Below are positions 1 to 6,297 of a stretch of 8,909 bases of DNA, piece after piece. This DNA comes from an uncultured Lachnospiraceae bacterium. Lineage in GTDB: Bacteria > Bacillota_A > Clostridia > Lachnospirales > Lachnospiraceae. The DNA is taken from positions 1-8,909 of the forward strand of contig CAJUGZ010000179.1 in the NCBI GenBank assembly GCA_910585855.1, read 5' to 3'. The notes beneath the pieces were generated by a model, which was not told the DNA's origin, searched no databases, and was given only the letters and a program-made list of their open reading frames with translations. The position numbers were made by a program, and so were the translations under genes. Each line of letters begins with the position of its first letter. Within the stretch, counting starts at the first letter, position 1.

Positions 1-137
1 TGGATGAACCGAAATCAGAAGCCCTAGACTTTCTTACCGTTTGGAGCGGAGCAGGTAAAGGATAGGAGCAAACCGCCTCTCGCGTCCGGTGAAAGCCAAC
101 CCTTTCCAGCATTCCCCTATGAAGAATTAGATTAAAG
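1..137. other. GC-richer window-edge segment with no assignable gene
   Basis: About half of the first 120 bases are G or C, clearly more than the AT-rich DNA that follows. In the third plus-strand frame an open stretch runs in from the window edge and stops with TAG at 63-65; its last residues read LDFLTVWSGAGKG. This could be the 3' end of a gene that begins outside the window, but about 20 codons are too few to judge. A minus-strand frame is also open here and has no recognisable protein. I see no convincing terminator for the neighbouring lipoprotein gene and no RNA family I recognise. Confidence 0.3.
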
Positions 138-1031
138 TTATATCTCGTTTGTACTGCTTTCTTCTGGTACTGCATTTACACGGGTGATAACCATTTCAAC
201 TGTCTGTACTTCACCGGTATTCATCAAAACTTTTAGTTCGGATCGAAGGTAGGAATTTCCGTCTTCTGTATAGTAAGAATCATCTGTAAAGGTTTCTACA
301 ATATATCGTTCAGGAGTATTTTTTATGGTTACTACTTCTCCAGTGGATAAAGTAAAGACTGCATCTGGAATAGGAATATCTGGGTGATAAATAGTTGTAT
401 TTAAAGCACCTGTTTCATTGGAAGAATCCGTATGTTCTTCTGTTATTTCAGAAGAAATAAATTCTGTATTTGATTCAGAGGAAGTTTCTTCATTAGAAGT
501 TTCCTCTGTTGAAGTTTCTGCAGAAGAAGTTTGGGATTGCTCAGAAGATGCTGTTTCAGAAATTTCTTCTGTTTGAGTTTCTTTGGTGGTTGTTTCTGCA
601 GGCGCAGTAGTTTCTTCTGTATTTTCTAGTACAGTAACGACCATAAAACTTTTTACAGTATGTCCCATATAGTCAAAAGTATAATATACAGTATAACTGC
701 CGGGTGTAAAACGATCTACGCTGGAGGAATTGATAGAAACCATACTTTTTTTAAGATCCATATTTTCTACTGATTCAATCGCACTCATATAGTCAATTTC
801 TGAACCGGCTGTAATAGTAATGTTATTTAAATTTACTTCAGGAGCATTTTCTAAAGCAGCCGTTGCTGGTGCTTGTGTGGGAGGATTAGAAGTCGTATAG
901 TTGGAATGATTATTGGAAGAGTGGTTATTAGAAGAATGGTTATTTTTAGAATGGTTTTTATTGCCGCATCCAATAAGAAGAATCATGCTGCATATTGCTA
1001 GTATTATAATATAACATTGTTTTTTTTTCAT
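138..1031 (-). CDS. Cell-surface lipoprotein with an Ig-like domain and Ser/Thr/Glu-rich linker
   Basis: This is a 297-residue predicted lipoprotein. A short Lys-rich N-terminus and hydrophobic segment end in the lipobox L19-I20-G21-C22, so Cys22 should be lipidated and the protein anchored on the outer face of the membrane. Residues 24-44 are an Asn/His/Ser pentad repeat with His at 27, 32, 37 and 42. Residues about 66-135 resemble a small bacterial Ig-like domain of the DUF5011 kind, ending in the typical TPGSYTVYYTFD strand pattern followed by MVVTV. Residues about 137-209 are a low-complexity Thr/Ser/Glu linker, and 210-290 form a second, unrecognised beta-rich segment. AAAGGAG lies 6 nt before the ATG, which supports the start. 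It sits 58 bp downstream of the GrpB-family gene on the same strand and may be cotranscribed with it. The ligand and function are unknown; a spacer-mounted surface adhesin or sensor is only an inference. Confidence 0.85.
   Translation of the reverse strand: MKKKQCYIIILAICSMILLIGCGNKNHSKNNHSSNNHSSNNHSNYTTSNPPTQAPATAALENAPEVNLNNITITAGSEIDYMSAIESVENMDLKKSMVSINSSSVDRFTPGSYTVYYTFDYMGHTVKSFMVVTVLENTEETTAPAETTTKETQTEEISETASSEQSQTSSAETSTEETSNEETSSESNTEFISSEITEEHTDSSNETGALNTTIYHPDIPIPDAVFTLSTGEVVTIKNTPERYIVETFTDDSYYTEDGNSYLRSELKVLMNTGEVQTVEMVITRVNAVPEESSTNEI
904..963 (-). repeat. Four tandem 15-bp units coding the Asn-Asn-His-Ser pentads
   Basis: Four consecutive 15-bp units (904-918, 919-933, 934-948, 949-963), of plus-strand type GAATGGTTATTAGAA, lie inside the lipoprotein gene. 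Each codes for one NNHS(S/K)-like pentad just after the lipidated cysteine. The unit length is a multiple of three, so copy-number change would keep the frame. The units differ from one another by a few bases. Confidence 0.8.
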
Positions 1032-1089
1032 AATGCTCTCCTTTCTGTACTTAAAATATGAATCAATACGCTTATTAAGATATAAAAAA

Positions 1090-1626
1090 CTATAATCCGG
1101 CTTTCCATATATATGCTTCTTTCAACAGGCGTTCTATCAATTCTTGTTTCCCTGCTGTATAACTTTTTCGGTTATCTGAAAATTGCGATGCCAATTTTTT
1201 TTTACAAGTATCGTATAGCATTGCCTTTTCAGGGTGACTGTTTAAATAATCTCGAAAATTGATATAGTTATTCCATTCTGTCCCATTCCATTTGACTACA
1301 TGGATATGATGGGTACGGGTATCTTTTTCAAAATTGCCCATTATAAACAATAGTTGTCCCTCAACATCTTCTCCACGAAAAATAATGTTATGCTGCTTTA
1401 ATAATTCAATATAAGGTAAAATATCGTTTTGATCATAAACGCCAACAACAATATCAATAATTGGTTTTGCATAAATAAAAGAAATGGCAGTGCTTCCAAT
1501 ATGCTGAATATCGACAGCAGTATTTCCTAAAATTTTTTTTAATACTTGAATTATATTTTTTGCATTTTTATCCCATTCCTCTTGATGGGATGTTAATTCT
1601 ACGAATCCTCTTTTTAATCCTATCAT
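1090..1626 (-). CDS. GrpB/UPF0157-family protein (nucleotidyltransferase-fold)
   Basis: This 178-residue protein matches the GrpB (UPF0157) family in length and motifs. Residues 42-60 contain HIGST followed by AKPIIDI, the family's signature and the part related to the nucleotidyltransferase fold. The C-terminal half has His-His-x-His-Val (residues about 107-111), an FRDYLNSHPEKA segment and a YTAGKQELI segment, all typical of the family. The usual small residues between HIGST and AKP (commonly SVPGL) are AISFIY here. The biochemical role of the family is poorly established, so no substrate is named. AGGAAG lies 9 nt before the ATG, and the family's N-terminal strand starts within ten residues, so no later start is plausible. 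It is transcribed away from tig and precedes the lipoprotein gene. Confidence 0.88.
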   Translation of the reverse strand: MIGLKRGFVELTSHQEEWDKNAKNIIQVLKKILGNTAVDIQHIGSTAISFIYAKPIIDIVVGVYDQNDILPYIELLKQHNIIFRGEDVEGQLLFIMGNFEKDTRTHHIHVVKWNGTEWNNYINFRDYLNSHPEKAMLYDTCKKKLASQFSDNRKSYTAGKQELIERLLKEAYIWKAGL

Positions 1627-1643
1627 AATATAGTTCTTCCTAA

Positions 1644-1672
1644 ATAATAATACTTCTAGTTAATATCGTCAA
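1644..1672 (-). promoter_or_regulatory. Sigma-A-like promoter for the GrpB-family gene
   Basis: On the minus strand TTGACG (1672-1667) is followed after exactly 17 bp by TATTAT (1649-1644), close to the TTGACA/TATAAT consensus. Transcription would begin near 1637, inside or next to the AGGAAG ribosome binding site (1641-1636). The leader would therefore be extremely short, which weakens the assignment or implies nearly leaderless translation. Confidence 0.45.
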
Positions 1673-1862
1673 TCTATAAAAAATCCCTAATAGAAAAAAT
1701 AAATTTCTAAATATTTCCTATTGTTTTATAGATTTTGTTGTTTCTGCTAGATTTAATAAAAAAGATACGGAATCTTTCTTATAAAAAATAAAAACTGTCA
1801 TTGCTAACAGAAAAATTTATAAAAATCTTGGAAAAATCAGCAAAAAACCACTGAAAAAGTCA

Positions 1863-1892
1863 TTGCCAAGCGTATACTGCTTGTGATATAAT
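1863..1892 (+). promoter_or_regulatory. Sigma-A promoter for tig with extended -10
   Basis: TTGCCA (1863-1868), an 18-bp spacer and TATAAT (1887-1892), with TG at 1884-1885 giving an extended -10 TGATATAAT. Transcription would start near 1899, leaving a leader of about 58 nt. A second TATAAT at 1895-1900 lacks a good -35. No heat-shock repressor site is visible, so expression looks housekeeping. Confidence 0.7.
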
Positions 1893-1916
1893 GCTATAAT
1901 ATGAGTGATTATGTGA

Positions 1917-1945
1917 TGGGAAAAGGATTCCCACTATTAAGGAGG
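1917..1945 (+). promoter_or_regulatory. tig leader stem-loop and ribosome binding site
   Basis: TGGGAA (1917-1922) and TTCCCA (1928-1933) form a 6-bp stem with a 5-nt loop just before the AAGGAGG ribosome binding site (1939-1945). The site is near-perfect but lies 11 nt from the ATG, slightly further than usual. The stem does not cover the site, so a regulatory role is uncertain. Confidence 0.5.
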
Positions 1946-1956
1946 AAATAATAGAA

Positions 1957-3249
1957 ATGAGCTTACAGGTAGAAAAGTTAGAAAAGAACATGGCAAAACT
2001 TACGATTGAAGTTTCTGCAGAAGAATTTGAAAAGGCAATTCACAGAGCTTATTTAAAGAATAAAGGTAAGATTAATGTTCAGGGATTTCGTAAAGGGAAA
2101 GTACCGCAGGCTGTGATAGAAAGAATGTATGGAAAAGAGGTTTTCTATGAAGATGCAGCAAATGATGTAATTCCGCCTGCTTATCAGGAAGAAACAAAGA
2201 ACAGTGATCTGGTGATTGTATCACAGCCAAAGATTGATGTAGAGCAGATGGAAAAAGGAAAGCCATTTATTTTTACGGCAGAAGTTGCATTAAAACCAGA
2301 AGTTACGCTTGGCAATTATAAAGGAATTGAAGTAGAGAAAATTGATGTAGAAGTAACAGAAGAAGAGGTTGATAACGAAATCGATCGAGTAAGAACGCAG
2401 AATGGAAGAACAATAACAATAGAGGATCGGGCTGTTCAAAAAGATGATATGACAGTAATTGATTTTGAAGGTTTTGTAGACGGAGTGCCGTTTGATGGCG
2501 GAAAAGCAGAAAACTATGATTTAGTGATTGGTTCGGGTGCTTTTATACCGGGATTTGAAGATCAGTTAATTGGTGCAGAAATTGGAAAGGAAAAGGAGAT
2601 TTCCGTTACTTTTCCAGAGCAGTATCATTCTAAGGAATTGGCAGGAAAACCGGCAACTTTTAAAGTAACCGTAAAAGAAATTAAAGTAAAAGAACTGCCG
2701 GAATTAGATGATGAATTTGCAAAGGATGTATCTGATTTTGATACATTAGAAGAGTATAAGGCAGATGTCAAGGCAAAGCTGTTAGAGAAGAAAGAAGACG
2801 ATGCCTATGATGAAAAAGAAAATGCTGTTATTGATAAGATTATTGAAGCATCACAGATGGAAATTCCAGATGTTATGATTGATTATCAGGTGCAGGGAAT
2901 GATGGATGATTTTTCAAGAAATCTGCAGATGCAGGGATTATCAGTAGAACAATATTTCCAATTTACAGGTTATACTCGGCAGAAAATGATGGAAGAGATG
3001 AAACCAAATGCACTAAAGAAGATTCAAAGCAGATTGGTATTAGAAAAGATTGTAGAAGTGGAAAATTTAACTGCGACACAAGAAGATATCGATCAGGAAA
3101 TTGCAGATGCTGCTGCTGCCTATAATATGGAAGCAGACAAGCTGAGAGAATTTATGGGTGAAGCAGAGATGGAACAGATGAAGGTAGATATTGCTGTTCA
3201 GAAAGCAGCAGACTTAGTAGTAGAAGCAGCACAGGAAATTGAAAAATAA
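1957..3249 (+). CDS. tig: Trigger factor, ribosome-associated chaperone and peptidyl-prolyl isomerase
   Basis: Trigger factor binds near the ribosomal exit tunnel and shields nascent chains; its FKBP domain isomerises prolyl bonds. The 430-residue length is normal. The N-terminal ribosome-binding domain carries the signature GFRKGKVP at residues 43-50. The FKBP-type domain spans about residues 160-245, beginning near DDMTVIDFEGFVDG and including IPGFEDQLIG. It is followed by the linker LPELDDEFAKDVS and the C-terminal helical substrate-binding arms to about residue 420. The ATG is supported by the AAGGAGG site and by the family-typical MSLQVEKLEKNMAKL start. It is the first gene of the tig-clpP-clpX-lon cluster. 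No truncation or frameshift is seen. Confidence 0.97.
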   Translation: MSLQVEKLEKNMAKLTIEVSAEEFEKAIHRAYLKNKGKINVQGFRKGKVPQAVIERMYGKEVFYEDAANDVIPPAYQEETKNSDLVIVSQPKIDVEQMEKGKPFIFTAEVALKPEVTLGNYKGIEVEKIDVEVTEEEVDNEIDRVRTQNGRTITIEDRAVQKDDMTVIDFEGFVDGVPFDGGKAENYDLVIGSGAFIPGFEDQLIGAEIGKEKEISVTFPEQYHSKELAGKPATFKVTVKEIKVKELPELDDEFAKDVSDFDTLEEYKADVKAKLLEKKEDDAYDEKENAVIDKIIEASQMEIPDVMIDYQVQGMMDDFSRNLQMQGLSVEQYFQFTGYTRQKMMEEMKPNALKKIQSRLVLEKIVEVENLTATQEDIDQEIADAAAAYNMEADKLREFMGEAEMEQMKVDIAVQKAADLVVEAAQEIEK

Positions 3250-3269
3250 AAAATATTCTACTGGGAATG

Positions 3270-3323
3270 GGTTGTTAATTCAACAGTCCGTCTGTATTGC
3301 AGGCAGACTATTGGATTGCAACC
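3270..3323 (+). other. Long imperfect stem-loop in the tig-clpP gap
   Basis: Arms about 3270-3294 and 3300-3323 pair over most of their length: GGTTG with CAACC at the base, TTG-type contacts in the middle, and CAGTCCGTCTG with CAGGCAGACTA at the top, using several G-U pairs and a C-A mismatch, around a 5-nt TATTG loop. No T-run follows, so it is not a classical intrinsic terminator. RNA processing, stabilisation of an upstream or downstream mRNA, or a remnant of a palindromic repeat are possible. Confidence 0.6.
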
Positions 3324-3335
3324 GCACAGGTGGAA

Positions 3336-3386
3336 AATATTGTCCGATAAGTCTTTGTCAGAGTGATACAAGGCTTACCGGATATT
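3336..3386 (+). other. Second imperfect stem-loop in the tig-clpP gap
   Basis: AATAT (3336-3340) pairs with ATATT (3382-3386), and CCGATAAGTCTTTGT (3344-3358) pairs with ACAAGGCTTACCGG (3368-3381) with one mismatch, one bulge and one G-U pair; the loop is about 9 nt. Like the preceding stem-loop it lacks a terminal T-run. The two stand in tandem about 12 bp apart and together fill most of the gap before the clpP ribosome binding site. Confidence 0.6.
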
Positions 3387-3463
3387 GTCGTCAAAAGCCG
3401 AAATTAAAATAAAAGAAAATAAAAAGGGGAAGAAGCCTGTAAGAAGGGCAGAAAGGAGTGAAT

Positions 3464-4051
3464 ATGAGTTTAGTACCTTATGTCATTGAACAGAACAGCA
3501 GAGGAGAGCGGTCGTATGATATTTATTCCCGGCTGTTAAAGGATAGGATTATTTTTTTAGGCGAGGAAGTAAATGATGTCACAGCAAGCCTGACGATTGC
3601 ACAGATGCTGTTTTTAGAGGCAGAGGACCCGGGGAAGGAGATTCAGCTTTATATTAATAGTCCCGGCGGTTCGGTTACAGCTGGGATGGCAATTTATGAT
3701 ACAATGAATTATATTAAATGTGATGTTTCAACTATTTGCATGGGATTAGCAGCAAGTATGGGAGCTTTTTTGTTGTCGAGCGGAGCAAAGGGAAAACGTT
3801 TGGCACTTCCAAATGCAGAGATTATGATTCATCAGCCATTAGGGGGGATTCCGGGGCATACACAGGCAACCGATATGAAGATTGTAACAGAACAGATTCT
3901 TCGCACAAAGGAAAAATTAAATCGCATTTTAGCTGCAAATACGGGAAAAGATATTTCTGTAATTGAACAAGATACAGAGAGGGATAACTATATGACTGCA
4001 GAGGAAGCAAAGGCATATGGATTGATTGATGAAATTATTGTGAGCAGATAG
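3464..4051 (+). CDS. clpP: ClpP, ATP-dependent Clp protease proteolytic subunit
   Basis: ClpP forms the tetradecameric serine-protease barrel that degrades proteins delivered by ClpX or other Clp ATPases in the cytosol. The 195-residue product begins MSLVPYVIEQNSRGER, as expected for Firmicute ClpP without a long propeptide. The catalytic triad is visible: Ser98 in GLAASMGAFLL, His123 in MIHQPLGG and Asp174 in DTERDN. Two extra residues relative to E. coli ClpP lie in the handle region after HQPLGG; similar lengths occur in clostridial ClpP. An in-frame GTG at 3458 would add two residues, but it lies inside the AAAGGAG ribosome binding site (3452-3458). The ATG at 3464 is 5 nt beyond that site and is the better start. 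It is followed after 80 bp by clpX, its unfoldase partner. Confidence 0.97.
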   Translation: MSLVPYVIEQNSRGERSYDIYSRLLKDRIIFLGEEVNDVTASLTIAQMLFLEAEDPGKEIQLYINSPGGSVTAGMAIYDTMNYIKCDVSTICMGLAASMGAFLLSSGAKGKRLALPNAEIMIHQPLGGIPGHTQATDMKIVTEQILRTKEKLNRILAANTGKDISVIEQDTERDNYMTAEEAKAYGLIDEIIVSR

Positions 4052-4058
4052 AAAAAGG

Positions 4059-4085
4059 ACAGTCGCTGCCAAGGGCGGCGGCTGT
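4059..4085 (+). terminator. Strong GC-rich stem-loop between clpP and clpX (possible attenuator)
   Basis: ACAGTCGCTGCC (4059-4070) pairs over all 12 positions with GGCGGCGGCTGT (4074-4085), two pairs being G-U, around a 3-nt loop. Only three T residues follow (4085-4087). It starts 7 nt after the clpP stop. It may terminate partly, so that ClpP is made in excess of ClpX, or it may protect the clpP mRNA 3' end. Full termination would require a separate clpX promoter, which I do not see. Confidence 0.5.
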
Positions 4086-4087
4086 TT

Positions 4088-4126
4088 CACTACAGAGAAT
4101 CGTAGTGGCAAAAACCGTATGGAGGG
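4088..4126 (+). promoter_or_regulatory. Small stem-loop and ribosome binding site ahead of clpX
   Basis: CACTAC (4088-4093) and GTAGTG (4102-4107) form a 6-bp stem with an 8-nt loop directly after the GC-rich hairpin. The GGAGGG ribosome binding site (4121-4126) lies about 6 nt before the ATG at 4132 and decides the start over an upstream in-frame GTG at 4105, which lies inside this stem. Confidence 0.5.
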
Positions 4127-4131
4127 AAAAG

Positions 4132-5412
4132 ATGGCAGGGAGAATGGAAGATAAAAGAATGAGATGTTCTTTTTGTAATAAATCGCAGGATCAGGTCAGA
4201 AAGTTAATTGCTGGTCCAAATGGAGCATATATCTGTGATGAATGTGTAGATGTATGTGCCGATATTATTGATGAAGAATTAGACGAAGATTTAGATGATT
4301 CCAATGGCATTAATCTGATGAAGCCAAAGGAAATGAAAGAATTTTTAGATCAGTATGTAGTAGGGCAGGAAGAGGCAAAAAAAGTGCTTTCTGTTGCTGT
4401 ATATAATCATTATAAAAGAATTATGTCTGGTAAGGATAATGGGGTTGAGATACAGAAAAGTAATGTGCTGATGATTGGACCAACTGGTTCAGGTAAAACC
4501 TTTTTGGCACAGACATTGGCAAAGATGCTGAATGTGCCTTTTGCTATTGCAGATGCTACTACTTTGACAGAAGCCGGTTATGTAGGAGAAGACGTAGAAA
4601 ATATTTTGCTGAAGGTAATTCAGGCAGCGGACGGAGATGTAGAACGTGCCGAATATGGAATTGTCTATATTGATGAAATTGATAAGATTACAAAAAAATC
4701 AGAGAATGTATCAATTACCAGAGATGTATCTGGAGAGGGAGTGCAGCAGGCATTATTAAAGATTTTGGAAGGAACAGTTGCTTCCGTTCCGCCTCAGGGC
4801 GGCAGAAAACATCCACAGCAGGAACTGATTCCGATTGATACGACTAATATTTTATTTATCTGCGGCGGAGCGTTTGATGGATTAGAAAAGATTATTGAGA
4901 AAAGAAAAGATCAAAAATCCATTGGATTTAATGTAGATATCGGTGAAAGACGGGAAGAAAAGATCGGGGAAATTTTGCATGAAGTAATGCCACAGGATTT
5001 GGTAAAATATGGATTGATTCCCGAATTTGTAGGGCGTGTTCCTGTAACTGTGACTTTGAATTTATTGAATGAAGAGGCGTTGGTGCGGATTTTAAAAGAG
5101 CCAAAAAATGCTATTGTAAAACAGTATCAGAAATTATTTGATTTGGATCATGTGGAACTGCAGTTTGAAGATGAGGCGATTCGTTTGGTAGCAAAGGAAG
5201 CTTTGGAGAGAAAAACTGGTGCGAGAGGGCTTCGATCGATTATGGAGCATGTTTTAATGGATGTTATGTTTGAGATTCCTTCAGATGAGAGTATTGAGAA
5301 GTGTATTATTACAAAAGAGGTGGTAGAAGGGAAAAATGGACCGGAGGTTATTTGCAAGAATAAGGTAAGACGGCAGATTATGCGTGATTTTAAGGAAAAA
5401 GATCCGGCATAG
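4132..5412 (+). CDS. clpX: ClpX, ATP-dependent unfoldase of the Clp protease
   Basis: ClpX is the hexameric AAA+ ATPase that recognises, unfolds and translocates substrates into ClpP. The product is 426 residues, the usual size. The N-terminal zinc-binding domain has Cys12, Cys15, Cys35 and Cys38. The AAA+ core shows Walker A GPTGSGKT (116-123), the GYVG pore loop (149-152), Walker B VYIDEID (178-184, Glu182 catalytic) and the RKH pore motif (225-227). The IGF tripeptide that docks on ClpP is at 264-266, and sensor-2 GARGLR at 363-368. All key residues are present, and the IGF loop shows that it pairs with ClpP, consistent with clpP directly upstream. The start at 4132 is chosen from the GGAGG site; extension to the GTG at 4105 would add nine unsupported residues. 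Confidence 0.97.
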   Translation: MAGRMEDKRMRCSFCNKSQDQVRKLIAGPNGAYICDECVDVCADIIDEELDEDLDDSNGINLMKPKEMKEFLDQYVVGQEEAKKVLSVAVYNHYKRIMSGKDNGVEIQKSNVLMIGPTGSGKTFLAQTLAKMLNVPFAIADATTLTEAGYVGEDVENILLKVIQAADGDVERAEYGIVYIDEIDKITKKSENVSITRDVSGEGVQQALLKILEGTVASVPPQGGRKHPQQELIPIDTTNILFICGGAFDGLEKIIEKRKDQKSIGFNVDIGERREEKIGEILHEVMPQDLVKYGLIPEFVGRVPVTVTLNLLNEEALVRILKEPKNAIVKQYQKLFDLDHVELQFEDEAIRLVAKEALERKTGARGLRSIMEHVLMDVMFEIPSDESIEKCIITKEVVEGKNGPEVICKNKVRRQIMRDFKEKDPA

Positions 5413-5422
5413 AGAGAAAGGA

Positions 5423-5453
5423 GAAAGGTGCGTTGCATTGCGGCGCACCTTTC
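5423..5453 (+). terminator. Stem-loop after clpX, terminator-like but without a T-run
   Basis: GAAAGGTGCG (5423-5432) is perfectly complementary to CGCACCTTTC (5444-5453), with an 11-nt loop, starting 10 nt after the clpX stop. The following bases (CTGAAATC) contain no T-tract, so termination would be weak or Rho-dependent. It may mark the 3' end of the tig-clpP-clpX unit before the inserted block. Confidence 0.45.
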
Positions 5454-5492
5454 CTGAAATCTGCTAGAATTTATATGTATGGCTGGGAGGAC

Positions 5493-5646
5493 GCTAGAAT
5501 CCATATGGAAGTCTACGCCGGGCTCGCTTGCGCTTAGCATTTCTTATTTTCATAGCAGACACATAAGACACTAAAATACAGCAACACAGTGTCTAAGTGC
5601 CGACGGGAAATGATGACCCTTTGTAGACCACCATATGGATTCTAGC
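5493..5646 (+). repeat. Hairpin repeat, copy A (154 bp)
   Basis: The ends are perfect 16-bp inverted repeats: GCTAGAATCCATATGG (5493-5508) and its complement (5631-5646). They extend with two mismatches to GTCTAC (5511-5516) and GTAGAC (5623-5628). Inside lies a core shared with copies B and C, containing TCGCTTGCGCTTAGCATTT, then GACACT and AGTGTC flanking a loop with AAAATACAGCAACAC, then GGGAAATGATGACCC. CATTTC and GAAATG add another paired segment, so nearly the whole element folds into one long interrupted hairpin. No open frame lies inside. It resembles a MITE or an ERIC-type intergenic palindrome rather than a gene. Confidence 0.9.
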
Positions 5647-5652
5647 TGTTTC

Positions 5653-5694
5653 TTCCTGCAGGAACTTGATTTTACTGGATAGCAGTAAATTTTT
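5653..5694 (+). terminator. Short palindrome and weak intrinsic-terminator-like hairpin
   Basis: TTCCTGCAGGAA (5653-5664) is a perfect 12-bp palindrome. Just after it TTTACTG (5671-5677) and CAGTAAA (5683-5689) form a 7-bp stem with a 5-nt loop, followed by TTTTT (5690-5694). The AT-rich stem is weak, but the geometry fits an intrinsic terminator on the plus strand, for transcripts leaving clpX and copy A. Confidence 0.4.
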
Positions 5695-5777
5695 GTAAAG
5701 AATATTTATCTAGAATTTATGGAGTGTAATGAAAAGGATAAGGATACGAAATAGGTTCTTAGAGGGGCGAATTGAGA

Positions 5778-6224
5778 ATGAATATTAGAAAAGCCAGAGT
5801 GGATGATTTATCAAGAGTAGCTGAAATATTTGTTTTTAATAATCGGATTAATTATTTTCCGATATTTCAGGATGAAACGTTTTCTTTTGGTGAATTGCAG
5901 GTTGTTTCGTTAATAAATAATTATTTGATAAAGGATGAAATAATAAATAATATCTTTGTATTTGACGATGGTTTAATAAAAGGTTTTGTTCAAATGAATA
6001 AAACGGAAATTTGTAAAATATATGTAGATACATTTTTTCAAGGCAGAGGAATTGGAAGTCAATTAATCGAATATGCAGTGAAAGAATTTTATGCAGATAA
6101 TTTGTGGGCATTAGAAAAGAATAGAAGAGCGATTTCTTTTTATCAAAAGCATGGATTTTCTCTGACAGGTGAAAGGAAGTTTGAAGAGGGTACAACAGAG
6201 TATTTGGTTCGATTAAAGAGATAA
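5778..6224 (+). CDS. GNAT-family N-acetyltransferase
   Basis: This 148-residue protein is a single GNAT domain, which moves an acetyl group from acetyl-CoA to an amine. The acetyl-CoA pyrophosphate-binding motif A is clear: IYVDTFFQGRGIGSQLIEYA, with Q88-G89-R90-G91-I92-G93. Motif B follows with N115, then the FYQKHGF segment (121-127) containing the conserved Tyr122. The substrate cannot be told from sequence. AGAGGGG (5761-5767) precedes the start. I prefer ATG 5778 (MNIRKARVDDL, a normal GNAT beginning) over TTG 5772. The gene is visibly more AT-rich than clpX and lon. It sits alone between them, flanked by inverted hairpin repeats, which suggests later acquisition. No adjacent small ORF resembling an antitoxin is seen, so a GNAT toxin is not supported. 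Confidence 0.88.
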   Translation: MNIRKARVDDLSRVAEIFVFNNRINYFPIFQDETFSFGELQVVSLINNYLIKDEIINNIFVFDDGLIKGFVQMNKTEICKIYVDTFFQGRGIGSQLIEYAVKEFYADNLWALEKNRRAISFYQKHGFSLTGERKFEEGTTEYLVRLKR

Positions 6225-6297
6225 ATTTCAGCCTGTCAGAAGATTTTCTAATAAAGATTATGTTTTTTAGTTGTAAAATTTTGGAGAACACAGCTGG

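Larger units (their letters stand above)
1627..1956. other. AT-rich divergent intergenic region between the GrpB-family gene and tig
   Basis: This 330-bp stretch holds no open frame that looks coding. It contains a minus-strand promoter near the GrpB-family gene, a plus-strand promoter near tig, and the tig leader with a small stem-loop. The middle part (about 1680-1860) is rich in A and T runs. I see no CtsR or CIRCE operator and no riboswitch. Confidence 0.7.

Noticed and set aside
1..120. Riboswitch or group II intron domain at the left edge
   Set aside because: I could not fit a known riboswitch core or the intron domain V hairpin on either strand.
3390..3395. GTCAAA half-site upstream of clpP, as in CtsR heat-shock operators
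   Set aside because: CtsR operators need a tandem GGTCAAA heptad; only one half is present and no second copy lies nearby.
3458..3463. GTG start giving a slightly longer ClpP
   Set aside because: The GTG overlaps the AAAGGAG ribosome binding site; the ATG at 3464 has proper spacing and matches the family's N-terminus.
5148..5540. Antisense open frame across the end of clpX and into copy A
   Set aside because: It lies opposite conserved clpX codons, has no ribosome binding site or recognisable domain, and runs into a hairpin repeat.
5778..6224. GNAT protein as the toxin of a toxin-antitoxin pair
   Set aside because: No adjacent small DNA-binding antitoxin gene (RHH or HTH type) overlaps or precedes it; the flanks are non-coding repeats.
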